Notes: generated from the letters alone by a model not told the origin. A stretch of DNA of 49,298 bases from Xenococcaceae cyanobacterium MO_167.B27 (GCA_030065935.1 JASJCP010000066.1:1-49298), one strand, 5' to 3'; counted from the first letter of the stretch, positions 37,584-46,335 are shown. Translations and numbers: made by a program.

Positions 37584-38068
37584 TGAGACAACTTGAATTC
37601 TTTGAGAGCGGGTAAAAAATTCTTATTTTCGTGACTAGCTCGACTTAGCTTAATTAAAGCAAAACGCTGTAAGGGAGTAAGATTAGACCATTGCTGTTGA
37701 GAAATACTCACCTCAAACTCCGCAGCTTTTTGTTGAACCATTACAGGGATATTAACAGTATCCAACCAAGGAGGATGGGGAGGAATACTAAGCTCTCCTG
37801 CAAAGCTTCCTGTTTTCGCCTGAACCAGATTTTGCAGCAATTCTTTATAGCTTTGAGCTTCTTCGCTACTATAACAAGACATCTCAACTAAATTCTTTCT
37901 TTCCTCTTGGCTAAATTGATTCCAGTGGGTTAATTTGAGTTTGACTCCGCAAGTATCTAATTTCATTCTTACTACCATTGGAATACAATTTAAAGACTCA
38001 ATGAAATCCTTTTCAAATTGAAAAAAGTTTTGCGAGTTAATTTGTGAGGGGTTCATGTTATCGATCAT
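37580..38068 (-). CDS. narM: NarM, nitrate-reductase-associated protein
   Basis: The 162-aa product (158 if the Met at 38056 is used) matches the NarM family: FFQFEKDFIESLNCIPMVVR, KLDTCGVKLKLTHWNQFS, and LTPLQRFALIKLSRASHENK. NarM is needed for active ferredoxin-nitrate reductase NarB in cyanobacteria, probably in maturation. No nar or nrt genes lie in the window. The stop TGA is formed from the terminal GTCAA of the IS relic, so the last residues (LSH) may be altered by the insertion. Confidence 0.88.
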   Translation of the reverse strand: MIDNMNPSQINSQNFFQFEKDFIESLNCIPMVVRMKLDTCGVKLKLTHWNQFSQEERKNLVEMSCYSSEEAQSYKELLQNLVQAKTGSFAGELSIPPHPPWLDTVNIPVMVQQKAAEFEVSISQQQWSNLTPLQRFALIKLSRASHENKNFLPALKEFKLSH

Positions 38069-38403
38069 TTACTTACTATAGACAGACTTGGGGCAAATTC
38101 AAAATCAAAATACCCTAAAAATAGATGAATTCCCTATACATAGTTAAATAATGTATAGTTGAGTATTTAAAAATTAAAGGAAGTATTTATTTTTATTCCA
38201 CATAAATCTCAGAATCTATACTTAAAATGTTCGTTCAGAAGCTTTTTCGGGAACTTTATAAATAACAAGCTTAGGGATGCGTTAAAAATTATTTTTTCTC
38301 TTTTCACAATTCTCCAATATCTATGTATATTAACTCCGAGAGAAAACCTATAGCTAAATAATATGCTCCCAAAGACAAATACAATAACCTCGATTAAGAT
38401 TTA
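38069..38403. promoter_or_regulatory. Divergent narM / kinase-like upstream region with a perfect dyad
   Basis: CTATACAT (38134-38141) and ATGTATAG (38151-38158) form a perfect 8-bp inverted repeat with a 9-nt spacer, 66 bp from the first narM start codon. The size fits a dimeric regulator site. I found no GTA-N8-TAC NtcA site, which would be expected for a nitrate gene. Nothing else stands out. Confidence 0.5.
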
Positions 38404-39969
38404 GTGATAAAAGTGCAAGCAGTAGATTTAGGGATAAGAGTCCCCAACATGAGTAAACCAAAAAACAGACTCTTTTGCCGTTTAGATGGTTTAACACCTT
38501 CTGTTAGGGAGCAAAAAAGACTGAAAATTCTTAAGAGTCTGGGTCTATTGGCATCAGAAAGTATCCCAGTTTTTGAAGAAGCAACTCAAACAGCTTCGAG
38601 TTTTCTGGAAGCACCGATTTGTCTTCTAGGTCTGGCGGTAGAAAAACAATTATGGTTTAAATCCGCCTTTGGTTTATCTTCAGTCGGTCTGATGAATCAA
38701 CTGGCATCTTACCGCAGAATACCTCTAGAAGAATCTTTTAGTACTTACGTCATAGATAGTGAACAGCCTTTGACCATAGAGAATACTTTTTCTAATAAGG
38801 CATTTATTATTAGTAGTCTAACCCAACACTATGGTATTAGGTCTTACCTTGGTGTACCTCTAATTAGCTCCGACGGCTTTTGTATTGGAACCCTAGAGGT
38901 GATGGATTTAGAACCACGACAGTTTAGTGCTAAAGATGTGGATTTCTTGGCTCTAACGGCTCGATGGTGTCTGAGGGAATTTGAGCGAGATTATGCACTG
39001 AAACATCAAAATCAGCCAGTAGCAGATTCCCTAATTAGTTTTCCGACTCCTAGTTATCAACCTCCTGAATGGTCACATGGTACACACCAAGACAAAAATC
39101 AGACCAAGACTCCTGATAATGACAGTTCTACCAATCTAATTAAAGTCAAGCTTTTAGCGCAGTTAACCCAAGAGTTGAGAACTCCTCTTACTTCTGTTAT
39201 CGGGATGGCAAGTGTTCTGAGGCGAGAAGTTTATGGTCCTTTGACCACCAAACAGAGAGAATATTTAGAGATTATTCATAATAGTGGTCAAAACTTAATC
39301 TCTCTAGTTGATGAGATTGTCAATTTAGGAGTTTTGGGAGAGCAAAATACGGAGATTAATGTATCTTCTGTTGATAGTGAAATGCTCTGTCAACAAGTAA
39401 TTAATAGTCTGGCGGACACTGCTAAACAGCATCAACAAACTCTGCGTCTTTCTGTAGAGCCAGGAAACCGTATTTGGTCCCTGGATAAGGATAAGGTTAA
39501 ACAAGCTCTTTATTATTTAATTATTAGTATCTTAGAGATGTCTGAGTCTGGGGGAGATGTACGGATTCATGTTTCCCGTCGTCAGAAAGCTTTAAATATT
39601 GCAGTATGGCTCTATCATCCTTGGTTGGGAGATGGTTTGCCTCAAGTAGAATTTTATTCTCAATCGGTTACTAGAGCTTTAGCGATCGCAGAATCTCAAG
39701 CAGAGGATTCTATAGGTATTGGGAATAGTGATATCTTACTAGGTAATCGTGTCCTAACTTCATCCGCTTTGATGAGAGTAATTAATGGGGACGACAATCC
39801 TGAAGCTAAACCAACAGATAGGGTGTCTCGGGATGTTTTAGGACTCTTATTCTGTTGTCATCTCACAGAACTCCATAACGGAACAGTATTTGTTCAAGGT
39901 TCTCCTGAGTCTGGCTATCGTTACATTTTACAAATTCCCAAAATCTCTGAAACAGAAGATGTAGGATAA
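38404..39969 (+). CDS. GAF and histidine-kinase-like protein lacking the phospho-acceptor His
   Basis: The product is 521 aa from a GTG at 38404, or 506 aa from the ATG at 38449. Residues ~35-200 form a GAF domain (FLEAPICLLGLAVEKQLWFK, YLGVPLISSDGFCIGTLEV). A Pro/Ser/Gln linker follows, then a HisKA-like dimerisation helix pair (LLAQLTQELRTPLTSVIGMA). The conserved His of the H box is Gln256 (CAA). The ATPase region has no recognisable N box (DKVKQALYYLIISILEM) and weak G boxes. I read it as a pseudokinase or GAF sensor acting by binding. ictB follows after 51 bp. Confidence 0.8.
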   Translation: MIKVQAVDLGIRVPNMSKPKNRLFCRLDGLTPSVREQKRLKILKSLGLLASESIPVFEEATQTASSFLEAPICLLGLAVEKQLWFKSAFGLSSVGLMNQLASYRRIPLEESFSTYVIDSEQPLTIENTFSNKAFIISSLTQHYGIRSYLGVPLISSDGFCIGTLEVMDLEPRQFSAKDVDFLALTARWCLREFERDYALKHQNQPVADSLISFPTPSYQPPEWSHGTHQDKNQTKTPDNDSSTNLIKVKLLAQLTQELRTPLTSVIGMASVLRREVYGPLTTKQREYLEIIHNSGQNLISLVDEIVNLGVLGEQNTEINVSSVDSEMLCQQVINSLADTAKQHQQTLRLSVEPGNRIWSLDKDKVKQALYYLIISILEMSESGGDVRIHVSRRQKALNIAVWLYHPWLGDGLPQVEFYSQSVTRALAIAESQAEDSIGIGNSDILLGNRVLTSSALMRVINGDDNPEAKPTDRVSRDVLGLLFCCHLTELHNGTVFVQGSPESGYRYILQIPKISETEDVG

Positions 39970-40020
39970 AATTACTCTGGTCAGTCTTGTGGTGATTGAC
40001 ACTGTTCTGTTTCTAATATC

Positions 40021-41427
40021 ATGACATCTCTTTGGAAACACCTTGTTTTAGCTCAGTTGGATTGTAATCGCCTGTTTAATAGCAGCTATCTCTATCGTAA
40101 AGTTAAATGGTTCTCTCTTTGGCGTGAAGCAAGTTGGTTATTGCAATGGTCAGAAGCAATTGGTGCTTGTTTGTTGAGTTTGGTTTTAATGCTTGCTCCT
40201 TTTGTCTCTACAAGCCTCATAGGAGTGCTTCTTGTAGCGGTAATAGGTTACTGGATTATTGTTACAGTATCGGAAAATCCAACAACTTTTGGTATAACTC
40301 CAATTCATATAGCAGTTTTGATTTATTGGCTGATTGCTACTATTGCTACAGCTTTATCTCCAGTTAAAACGGAAGCTGTGTCTGGTTGGATCAAGTTGAC
40401 TCTTTATCTCGGCTTATTTGCTTTAGGTTCTAGAATATTGCGATCGCCTCGTCTCTGCAATTGGGTGATTACCAGTTTTTTGTTAATAGCTTTAATTGTT
40501 AGCAGTTATGGAGTCAGACAACAGTATCTAGGGGTAGAGCAGTTAGCTACCTGGAATGACCCTAACTCGGTTTTGGCTAATGATACTAGAGTTTATAGTT
40601 ATTTGGGTAATCCTAATTTACTAGGAGGATATTTATTACCGGCGATCGCATTAAGTTTAGTTGCGATTTTTATCTGGCGCAGTTGGATACAAAAGTTTCT
40701 GGCTGTGACTATGCTAGGAATTAATCTTGCTTGTCTCTTCTTTACCGATAGTCGTGGTGCTTGGTTAGCTACACTCGCCTTGATTTTTGTGATGTTTATC
40801 TTGCTCTATCTTTGGTGGCGGGAATATTTACCCCGTTTTTGGCAAATTTGGCTTTTACCGCTAGTTTTTTGCTGTTTGGGTGGGATGTGCTTGGTAGCAA
40901 TTTTAGGGGTAGAGTCCATTAGGTTGCGTTTCTTGAGTATTTTTGCAGGACGAGAAGACAGCAGTAATAATTTTCGGATTAATGTCTGGGAAGCAGTATT
41001 TAAAATTATTGCAGACTATCCCATAACAGGAATTGGCCCTGGAAACGAAGCTTTTAACGCTGTTTATCCTCGCTACATGGATCCTCTCTATCCTGCTTTG
41101 AGTGCTTATTCCATATTTTTAGAACATATTGTAGAGTTTGGCTACATTGGATTTAGTTGTTTTTTGTGGTTAATTGTGGTGACTATTAATCATGGTATTG
41201 CTCAAGTCAATCGATTACGAGCATCTAGGGGAAGTCAAGGTTTATGGGTTATAGGTGCGATCGCTGCTGTAGCAGGATTGATGGCTCACGGAATGGTAGA
41301 TACTGTTTGGTATCGTCCTCCGATTAATACTCTCTGGTGGTTTATGCTTGCTATTATTGCCAGTCAATTTAATAAGGATTTTTCAGTCAATGGCAAACAC
41401 CCAGTAGCAAATACTAATTGTTTATAA
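40021..41427 (+). CDS. ictB: IctB family membrane protein (O-antigen ligase fold)
   Basis: The 468-aa product has ten or more membrane helices and the Wzy_C/O-antigen-ligase region in its second half, including SYLGNPNLLGGYLLPAIALS, FFTDSRGAWLA and ITGIGPGNEAFNAVYPRYM. This pattern is the cyanobacterial IctB family. IctB was named as a bicarbonate transporter from a high-CO2-requiring mutant, but direct transport is disputed and the fold suggests a glycan ligase or polymerase. It may be co-transcribed with the kinase-like gene. Confidence 0.88.
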   Translation: MTSLWKHLVLAQLDCNRLFNSSYLYRKVKWFSLWREASWLLQWSEAIGACLLSLVLMLAPFVSTSLIGVLLVAVIGYWIIVTVSENPTTFGITPIHIAVLIYWLIATIATALSPVKTEAVSGWIKLTLYLGLFALGSRILRSPRLCNWVITSFLLIALIVSSYGVRQQYLGVEQLATWNDPNSVLANDTRVYSYLGNPNLLGGYLLPAIALSLVAIFIWRSWIQKFLAVTMLGINLACLFFTDSRGAWLATLALIFVMFILLYLWWREYLPRFWQIWLLPLVFCCLGGMCLVAILGVESIRLRFLSIFAGREDSSNNFRINVWEAVFKIIADYPITGIGPGNEAFNAVYPRYMDPLYPALSAYSIFLEHIVEFGYIGFSCFLWLIVVTINHGIAQVNRLRASRGSQGLWVIGAIAAVAGLMAHGMVDTVWYRPPINTLWWFMLAIIASQFNKDFSVNGKHPVANTNCL

Positions 41428-41471
41428 TACTCCTGGCAACCAATTTAAACCAGGATAGGAAGCGAATTGCT

Positions 41472-41513
41472 GATTAGGGATTGGTGATTAGGGATTAGTG
41501 ATTAGGGATTAGG
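41472..41513. repeat. Heptanucleotide tandem repeat (GATTAGG)
   Basis: Six heptamers in register: GATTAGG, GATTGGT, GATTAGG, GATTAGT, GATTAGG, GATTAGG. It lies just after ictB. Confidence 0.9.
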
Positions 41514-41637
41514 AGAGTTGATCCTTATAGCAACTATTCCCAGTCACCTCCTCCCCAGTTCCTTAAAAGAATAAGGTACACAATTATCTGTTTGGCTAAC
41601 TCGCAATTATATTGCTTTTCACTCGACACTTAAAGAT

Positions 41638-41934
41638 TTATACGGGAATTCCAATAGCATCTGTAGTATCAGCACCAGTAAAGATAGCTGTATCTATGCC
41701 AATAGCATCAGTGAAGTTAGACTTAATCAAAATAGAGTCGCTAAAGTCAGCGTTGGTTACTGTCGCTCCTATTGCAAGACGATCGACAAAACTAGCTCCA
41801 ATGGAGTCTGCATCGTTGCCGTCACTTAGGTTCGCTCCTGTCAAAATAGCTCCCGTCAGATCTGCCTTGTCTAAGGTAGCATCTTGAAGAAGAGCATCAT
41901 CAAGTTCAGCCCCCGTTAGATTCGCCCCCGTCAA
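41638..41934 (-). pseudogene. Pentapeptide-repeat protein remnant
   Basis: Codons 1-98 encode A(D/N)Lxx-type repeats (ANLTGAELDDALLQDATLDKADLTGAILTGANL in outline), the start of a right-handed beta helix, then a less regular segment (IGASFVDRLAIGATVTNADFSD) and an ending TDAIGIPV. The repeat frame extends a few codons upstream of the TTG counted as start (LLTGANLTGAN) but meets a TAG at once, and no ATG or ribosome site exists. I think this is the 3' remainder of a longer gene. Confidence 0.55.
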
Positions 41935-42010
41935 ATTCGCTCCTGTCAGAAGTACCTAAATAATCCTGAAAAAGATGATAGCGATCGCCTGAAGCGGGAA
42001 AGAGGTGTAA

Positions 42011-42045
42011 AAAATCAAAAACCCCCCTATCTAGAGAGGGATTTT
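42011..42045 (-). terminator. Intrinsic terminator of the candidate RNA
   Basis: On the minus strand AAAATCCCTCT (42045-42035) pairs with AGGGGGGTTTT (42028-42018), including G-U pairs, around a 6-nt loop, followed by TTTTTGATTTTTT. Confidence 0.8.
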
Positions 42046-42281
42046 CAATATCTAGTCTGATGCCTGGTGCTTCGGAATCTATCTCCGTCAGGCTTGCCAG
42101 GCTCACCACAACGCCGTCTTACCTTAGTTTACGACCTGGGATAACCAGGTGGGTACAAGGCGATCTCTAATTCCGTTTCCGAGTACAAGCTCGGTTTACT
42201 TCCTCAGATATCCAGCCAGTTCCCTCGTAAATCAAGCATAGATCGATAAACTATGAAGGCAGTCACCAACGTCATAGCTGA
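42011..42281 (-). ncRNA. Candidate structured non-coding RNA upstream of nadK
   Basis: The minus strand has a possible promoter (TTGCTA, 16 nt, TAAGAT, about 42320-42290), then ~270 nt without a credible ORF, then a strong terminator. Several GC-rich hairpins form in this otherwise AT-rich sequence: CCGAG/CTCGG, ACCTGG/CCAGGT inside a larger CGCC...GGCG arm, and GCCTGG/CCAGGC enclosing CGGA/TCCG. I compared it from memory with 6S, RNase P, tmRNA, SRP RNA and the common riboswitches and found no match. The 5' end is a guess. Confidence 0.45.
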
Positions 42282-42376
42282 CTTTCTCTATCTTAATAAT
42301 TTTTGTATTTTTAGCAAGTCCTTCTCTTATCAACATAGGATAAAAACTATTAAAAATACATTTTCCTCAAACCAAA

Positions 42377-43300
42377 GTGGAACTAAAGCAGGTAATAATT
42401 GCCTATAAGGCAGGACACAATATAAGCAAGAAGTGGGCAGAAAGATGCGCTCAAGAGCTAGAAAAACGGCAATGTCAAGTTTTAATTGGTCCGAGTGGCA
42501 TTAAGGAAAATCCTTACCCTGTATTTCTGGCTTCTGCCACCAATAAGATTGATTTGGCTCTGGTTTTAGGGGGAGATGGTACAGTACTCGCAGCAGCTAG
42601 GCACCTTGCTCCTGAAGGCATACCCTTGTTAGTGGTGAATGTGGGGGGTCATCTGGGGTTTCTAACTGAACCTTTTGAATTGTTCAAGGATACGGAACTA
42701 GTGTGGGAGCGTCTAGAGTCAGATATCTATGCGGTGCAAAGAAGAATGATGCTGCAAGCTACCTTGTATGAAGGCGATCGCACTGCTCCTGAAGCCGTCA
42801 GCGAAAGGTTTTATTGCCTGAATGAAATGTGCATTAAACCTGCTAGTATTGACCGAATGCCTACTTCGATCTTAGAAATGGAAGTAGATGGACAAGTAGT
42901 AGATCAATACAGTGGCGACGGGTTGCTAGTGGCTACTCCCACAGGTTCTACAGGTTATACTGTATCAGCCAATGGTCCAATTTTACACCCAGGAATGGAG
43001 GCGATCGCAGTAACTCCCATTTGTCCTTTAAGTCTTTCAGGTCGTTCTATTGTGCTACCACCAAGGAGTAGGGTAAGTGTTTGGCCCCTAGGAGATTATG
43101 AGGTTAATACTAAACTTTGGACAGATGGCTCATTAGCTACTACAGTTTGGCCAGGACAAAGAGTGGTAGTAGAGATGGCAGAGTTTCAGGCAAAGTTTAT
43201 TCTCTTGAGAAAAAGCTATTCTTTTTATCAGACTCTACGGGAAAAACTACAATGGGCAGGAACCAGGATTCATTATGAAACTAATGGTAATGAAGCTTAG
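42377..43300 (+). CDS. nadK: NAD kinase
   Basis: The 307-aa product starts with GTG at 42377. The diagnostic GGDGT is in ALVLGGDGTVLAAARHLAP, followed by NVGGHLGFLTEP, the NE motif in YCLNEMCIKP, and GDGLLVATPTGSTGYTVSANGP. It phosphorylates NAD+ to NADP+ in the cytoplasm. Cyanobacteria carry two such kinases; this could be either form. The candidate RNA is transcribed away from it upstream. It is the last gene of the region containing HIP1 sites. Confidence 0.93.
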   Translation: MELKQVIIAYKAGHNISKKWAERCAQELEKRQCQVLIGPSGIKENPYPVFLASATNKIDLALVLGGDGTVLAAARHLAPEGIPLLVVNVGGHLGFLTEPFELFKDTELVWERLESDIYAVQRRMMLQATLYEGDRTAPEAVSERFYCLNEMCIKPASIDRMPTSILEMEVDGQVVDQYSGDGLLVATPTGSTGYTVSANGPILHPGMEAIAVTPICPLSLSGRSIVLPPRSRVSVWPLGDYEVNTKLWTDGSLATTVWPGQRVVVEMAEFQAKFILLRKSYSFYQTLREKLQWAGTRIHYETNGNEA

Positions 43301-43479
43301 TTCAAAAAGGGATCGAGGATGAAGGATAAGGAACGAGAATTTGTTACTATTCTTTTGTAAAATCACTTATTTGGTGTAAAGCCCCTGCGCTAAGCTGCGG
43401 GTATCTAAGCGAATAACCGATTAAAATCGGTAGTAAAATATTTAAGCGTAACCTTATGCTCGTATGTTAGCATAAAGTT

Positions 43480-43823
43480 ATGTTAGTTCTAGAAATGAAG
43501 ATATACGCCAAGCAAGTCCAATACCAACGGATAGATGAAGCCATAAGAACGGCTCAATTTATCCGTAACAAAGCACTGCACTATTGGATGGATAACAAAG
43601 GAGTAGGGAAATACGAGTTAAGTACATACTGCAAGGTATTGGCTGCGGAATTCCCTTTTGCTCAAAGATTAAACTGAATGGCTAGACAGTCTAGTGCTGA
43701 TAGGGCTTGGGCTGCCATATCTCGTTTCTATAGCAACTGCAAACAAAAGGTATCGGGAAAGAAAGAGTTTCCTAGATTTAAAAAGCATTCTCGCTCTGTT
43801 GAGTATAATATTACTTGGACATA
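43480..43823 (+). pseudogene. tnpB: Broken TnpB, N-terminal part only
   Basis: The start MLVLEMKIYAKQVQYQRIDE is a normal TnpB N-terminus. An in-frame TGA at 43675 interrupts RLN-stop-MARQSSADRAWAA, after which homology continues in the same frame (AISRFYSNCKQKVSGKK, RFKKHSRSVEY) to a second stop at 43821. The RuvC domain and right end are missing. Upstream hairpins CCGATT/AATCGG (43417-43430) and TTATGCT/AGCATAA (43452-43472) fit an IS605 left end. A gene for a different protein starts 124 bp later. Confidence 0.85.
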
Positions 43824-43947
43824 ACCAAGGTATTTCGACTCAGCTAAAGCTAAATTTGATTACAAGAGGAGCAAGATTTAACGAACCGCCATCAGAGCAA
43901 AAAGTCTAAAAATTTCACCGTGTCTAAACAGGGAATTCAATTTGCCG

Positions 43948-44484
43948 ATGCTTATTACTGCCGATGTGTCCATTCCTTTTCCCCGCCCTTTAGTCTATAC
44001 TACTTACCGAGATAAGGTAGTCGAGCTAGTTCCCTATATGCCCAATGTACAATCAGTTGAAGTGAAATCCCGTCGTGAAGAGAATGAGCGAATTTACTGC
44101 ATCAACTTTTGGCGTGGTAGTAGCAGGATTCCACTATTAGTAAGATCTGTACTTGGGGAAGCAATGCTTTCGTGGACTGAGTATGATACCTGGGACGAAT
44201 CGAACTATACTCTTGAGTGGCGAATCGAGACTAGTTCCTTCACCGAAGCGGTCTTTTGTGCGGGCAAGAACTGCTTTCTAGAAAACAATGACATTACTAT
44301 AATCGAGACTCGGGGTGAATTTAGCATCTCCAAGGAGCAGATCGAGGGCTTTCCTCAGTCTCTTAAGGGCAAAATTGCTAGTACAGTCGAAAATTTCCTG
44401 GGGAAAAAGATAGTATCAAACCTCGTACAAATGAGTGAAGGAGTGCATAATTATCTAGAGCAGACGACTACGAACCGAAGTTAA
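43948..44484 (+). CDS. SRPBCC (START-like) domain protein
   Basis: From the ATG at 43948 the product is 178 aa with no signal or membrane segment. The N-terminus (LITADVSIPFPRPLVYTTYRD) followed by alternating strands and a long C-terminal helix (LKGKIASTVENFLGKKIVSNL) fits the SRPBCC/polyketide-cyclase-like fold, a hydrophobic-ligand-binding helix-grip. No catalytic residues can be assigned. It lies next to a truncated tnpB, in the region without HIP1 sites. Confidence 0.6.
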   Translation: MLITADVSIPFPRPLVYTTYRDKVVELVPYMPNVQSVEVKSRREENERIYCINFWRGSSRIPLLVRSVLGEAMLSWTEYDTWDESNYTLEWRIETSSFTEAVFCAGKNCFLENNDITIIETRGEFSISKEQIEGFPQSLKGKIASTVENFLGKKIVSNLVQMSEGVHNYLEQTTTNRS

Positions 44485-45219
44485 TCAACTCAATATCTTA
44501 ATTATCTTAGCAACATCGATCCCTACTCCCTCAGACATTCCAACTGCTTCAGTAGGGACTCAAATCTCGAATTACCATTGATTTCCGATCCGCTTGTCGT
44601 AATACTGTTAAACGACAAAAATCAATAAATTGGCAATAAATAGTAAAATATGCAATTATTAGCTATTTATTGGAGTAAAATTCTTATATATAACTTTTTA
44701 TAGGTGTTTGTATAGCAACAGGGAATTTTGGACGGTAATGAAAATTAAAGTGCTGAAAGCCTTATACATACAGGATTTTAATTTTAGGAGTAAAATTTTT
44801 ACAGCGATCTCGCTTTGCGAGCCAGCTTCGCTGACCGCTATTAAAGAATATGAGCATTTTTGAGAAGCGTGTCCCACTTCGACTTTTTACTCTCTACAGT
44901 TTTTTCTGAAACTATTGCTATATAGTTATTACAGACGATATTTAATTCAATGTCTAATCATCAAAAGTGAAACAGTTGGTATCAAAATATTTCTTAACGA
45001 CCAAAATTTCTCTTCTGCTATACAAAGGCATACTTGATTTTTAAGCCTCATTTTTTTTGTATATTAGTTTTTTAAAATTACGATATATTTTTATAGGTAT
45101 AAAAATATATTTAAAAGATAATTTAAAATCTTTTAAATATATTTATTTAAGAATATTTCTGTCTTTAAACTTTTACGACAAAATAGGAAATAAATTTAGG
45201 GTTTTTGCTAGTTAAAAAA
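44485..45219. other. 735-bp AT-rich spacer with one palindromic repeat
   Basis: No gene is visible. The stretch is strongly AT-rich, especially 45060-45180. The only clear structure is a GC-rich repeat at 44804-44838. It may be old insertion debris. Confidence 0.5.
44804..44838. repeat. Short cyanobacterial palindromic repeat
   Basis: Two adjacent hairpins with arms CGCTTTGCG and AGCTTCGCT within GCGATC...GACCGC. This GC-rich unit in an AT-rich setting is the type found scattered in many cyanobacterial genomes. Its CAGCTTCGC core resembles the ends of the MITE-like elements at 45658 and 46037. Confidence 0.6.
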
Positions 45220-45582
45220 TTATTCTGGACTTAGACTTATTGTAACAATGTAGTTATTTTCGCTTGTATTCTCAGTTTTGTACACGAAGACTTCTTTGTT
45301 TCCGTATTGAAAGGAATGAGCTCCAACTGCTGGAATATTAAGATATACTTCACCTAATTCAAAGTTAGATTCACAAACAAATCCAATATAAGCTCCGCAT
45401 CCTTGTGAAGCAATAACTACAGATGAGTTTCCTATTACTTGTGTCTGTTGATATTCATTTTCTATTACATCATTGACATTGATTCCTACAAAAGTAGAGT
45501 CATTGTTTATTGACTTTACTTTTGTAATTTTAATAGGAGAACCAGTTTTGTTGACAAGTGTTAATGAAGCTGATGCAGCCAT
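45220..45582 (-). CDS. Small beta-rich protein, possibly aegerolysin/PUD-like
   Basis: The 120-aa product has no signal peptide. It starts MAASASLTLVNKTGSPIKIT and is nearly all predicted beta strand with Gly/Asn turns (NSSVVIASQGCGAYIGFVC, GEVYLNIPAVGAHSFQYGN). A start of the form N-x-T-G-x-x-I followed by S-I-N-D/N-D-S recalls small aegerolysin-like or PUD-type beta sandwiches that bind lipids, but I hold this only as a possibility. The gene is flanked by AT-rich spacer and a MITE. A purine-rich AACTTCAGGAGAAGAAAAC precedes the ATG, a good ribosome site. Confidence 0.55.
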   Translation of the reverse strand: MAASASLTLVNKTGSPIKITKVKSINNDSTFVGINVNDVIENEYQQTQVIGNSSVVIASQGCGAYIGFVCESNFELGEVYLNIPAVGAHSFQYGNKEVFVYKTENTSENNYIVTISLSPE

Positions 45583-45657
45583 GTTTTCTTCTCCTGAAGT
45601 TAATAGTTTATTATTTATTTAACTTTCAAAAGAGTTTGTTCTCTTTTCTTTCTTATC

Positions 45658-45958
45658 GGGCTAAATAAGCGCGAAGCTGCTATGAGGTGCAATCTTTAAC
45701 ATTTTGAAATATTTTGCAGCTAGAGAGTGTTTGAGACTATCAAAATAGTTTTTAATCAATAATCGCTCTTTTCCTTACATTGTATATTTTTCAGCTATTT
45801 ACCTACTTTGACAAAAATTTCTAATTTTGCAGAGTAAGGTCAGAAACTGCAATATGGATGCCTAAGCGCGTACGCTCTTTATCTATTTCTAGAACTCTTG
45901 TAGGACAAGGAAAAGAGCGAATCCTGCACTTGGTGGTAGCTTCGCGCTTATTTAGCCC
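45658..45958. mobile_element. MITE-like element A, 301 bp, with 21-bp terminal inverted repeats
   Basis: The ends are a perfect 21-bp inverted repeat starting GGGCTAAATAAG (45658-45678 and 45938-45958). The 5-bp sequence TTATC flanks both sides (45653-45657 and 45959-45963), a target-site duplication. Inside is a further perfect 14-bp inverted pair (45763-45776 and 45907-45920). No ORF is present. A related copy lies 79 bp away in the opposite orientation. A 5-bp duplication narrows but does not fix the transposase family. Confidence 0.85.
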
Positions 45959-46004
45959 TTATCTTGACTATTGCAAAATTTTTTAGAGTAAAACAGGGGA
46001 TTAG

Positions 46005-46036
46005 TTCAGGTAAAAGTTCAGGTAAAAGTTCAGGTA
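46005..46036. repeat. 12-bp tandem repeat
   Basis: TTCAGGTAAAAG occurs twice and a third partial copy (TTCAGGTA) follows, directly abutting MITE-like element B. Confidence 0.85.
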
Positions 46037-46335
46037 GGGGAAAAACTAGCGAAGCTGTCATAAAGTACAATCTAGCTTGAAATCCTTACACAGTAAGCGT
46101 TTCAAAATCATGATTTTAAGAATGAGCGCGTACGCCAAATAAGAGTAATTTTTGCAGGCTTTGGGTAATTCCTGCAAAATTAGGAAATTTTACCAAAGTA
46201 AGTAAATTGCTGAATGATTTATGGTGCAAGGATTATAACGATTTTTAGTTAAGAAAGATTTTTATTATCTCAACCACTGAAAACTGCAAAATTTTCGCTT
46301 ATTGTACTTCATAGCAGCTTCGCTAGTTCTCCCCC
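46037..46335. mobile_element. MITE-like element B, ~299 bp, inverted relative to A
   Basis: The ends match at 19 of 21 positions (GGGGAAAAACTAGC... at 46037-46057; its complement at 46315-46335). Read on the minus strand, the interior aligns with element A: ATTTTGCAG, TTTCAGC/TTCAGC, ATTTAC-TACTTTG, and TAATTTTGCAG occur in the same order. The subterminal GCGAAGCTGCTATGA is shared. No clean target duplication is left. Its right end forms the last codons of the toprim reading frame, so it truncates that gene. Confidence 0.75.

Noticed and set aside
41612-41887. 91-codon plus-strand frame
   Set aside because: Its Ala/Ser/Pro repeats are the antisense image of the pentapeptide repeats.
41906-42109. 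67-codon minus-strand frame upstream of the pentapeptide remnant
   Set aside because: It runs through the terminator and hairpins of the RNA candidate and ends in an out-of-frame reading of the pentapeptide repeats.
43694-43909. 71-codon frame within the broken tnpB
   Set aside because: It is in another frame from the TnpB homology and has no family match.
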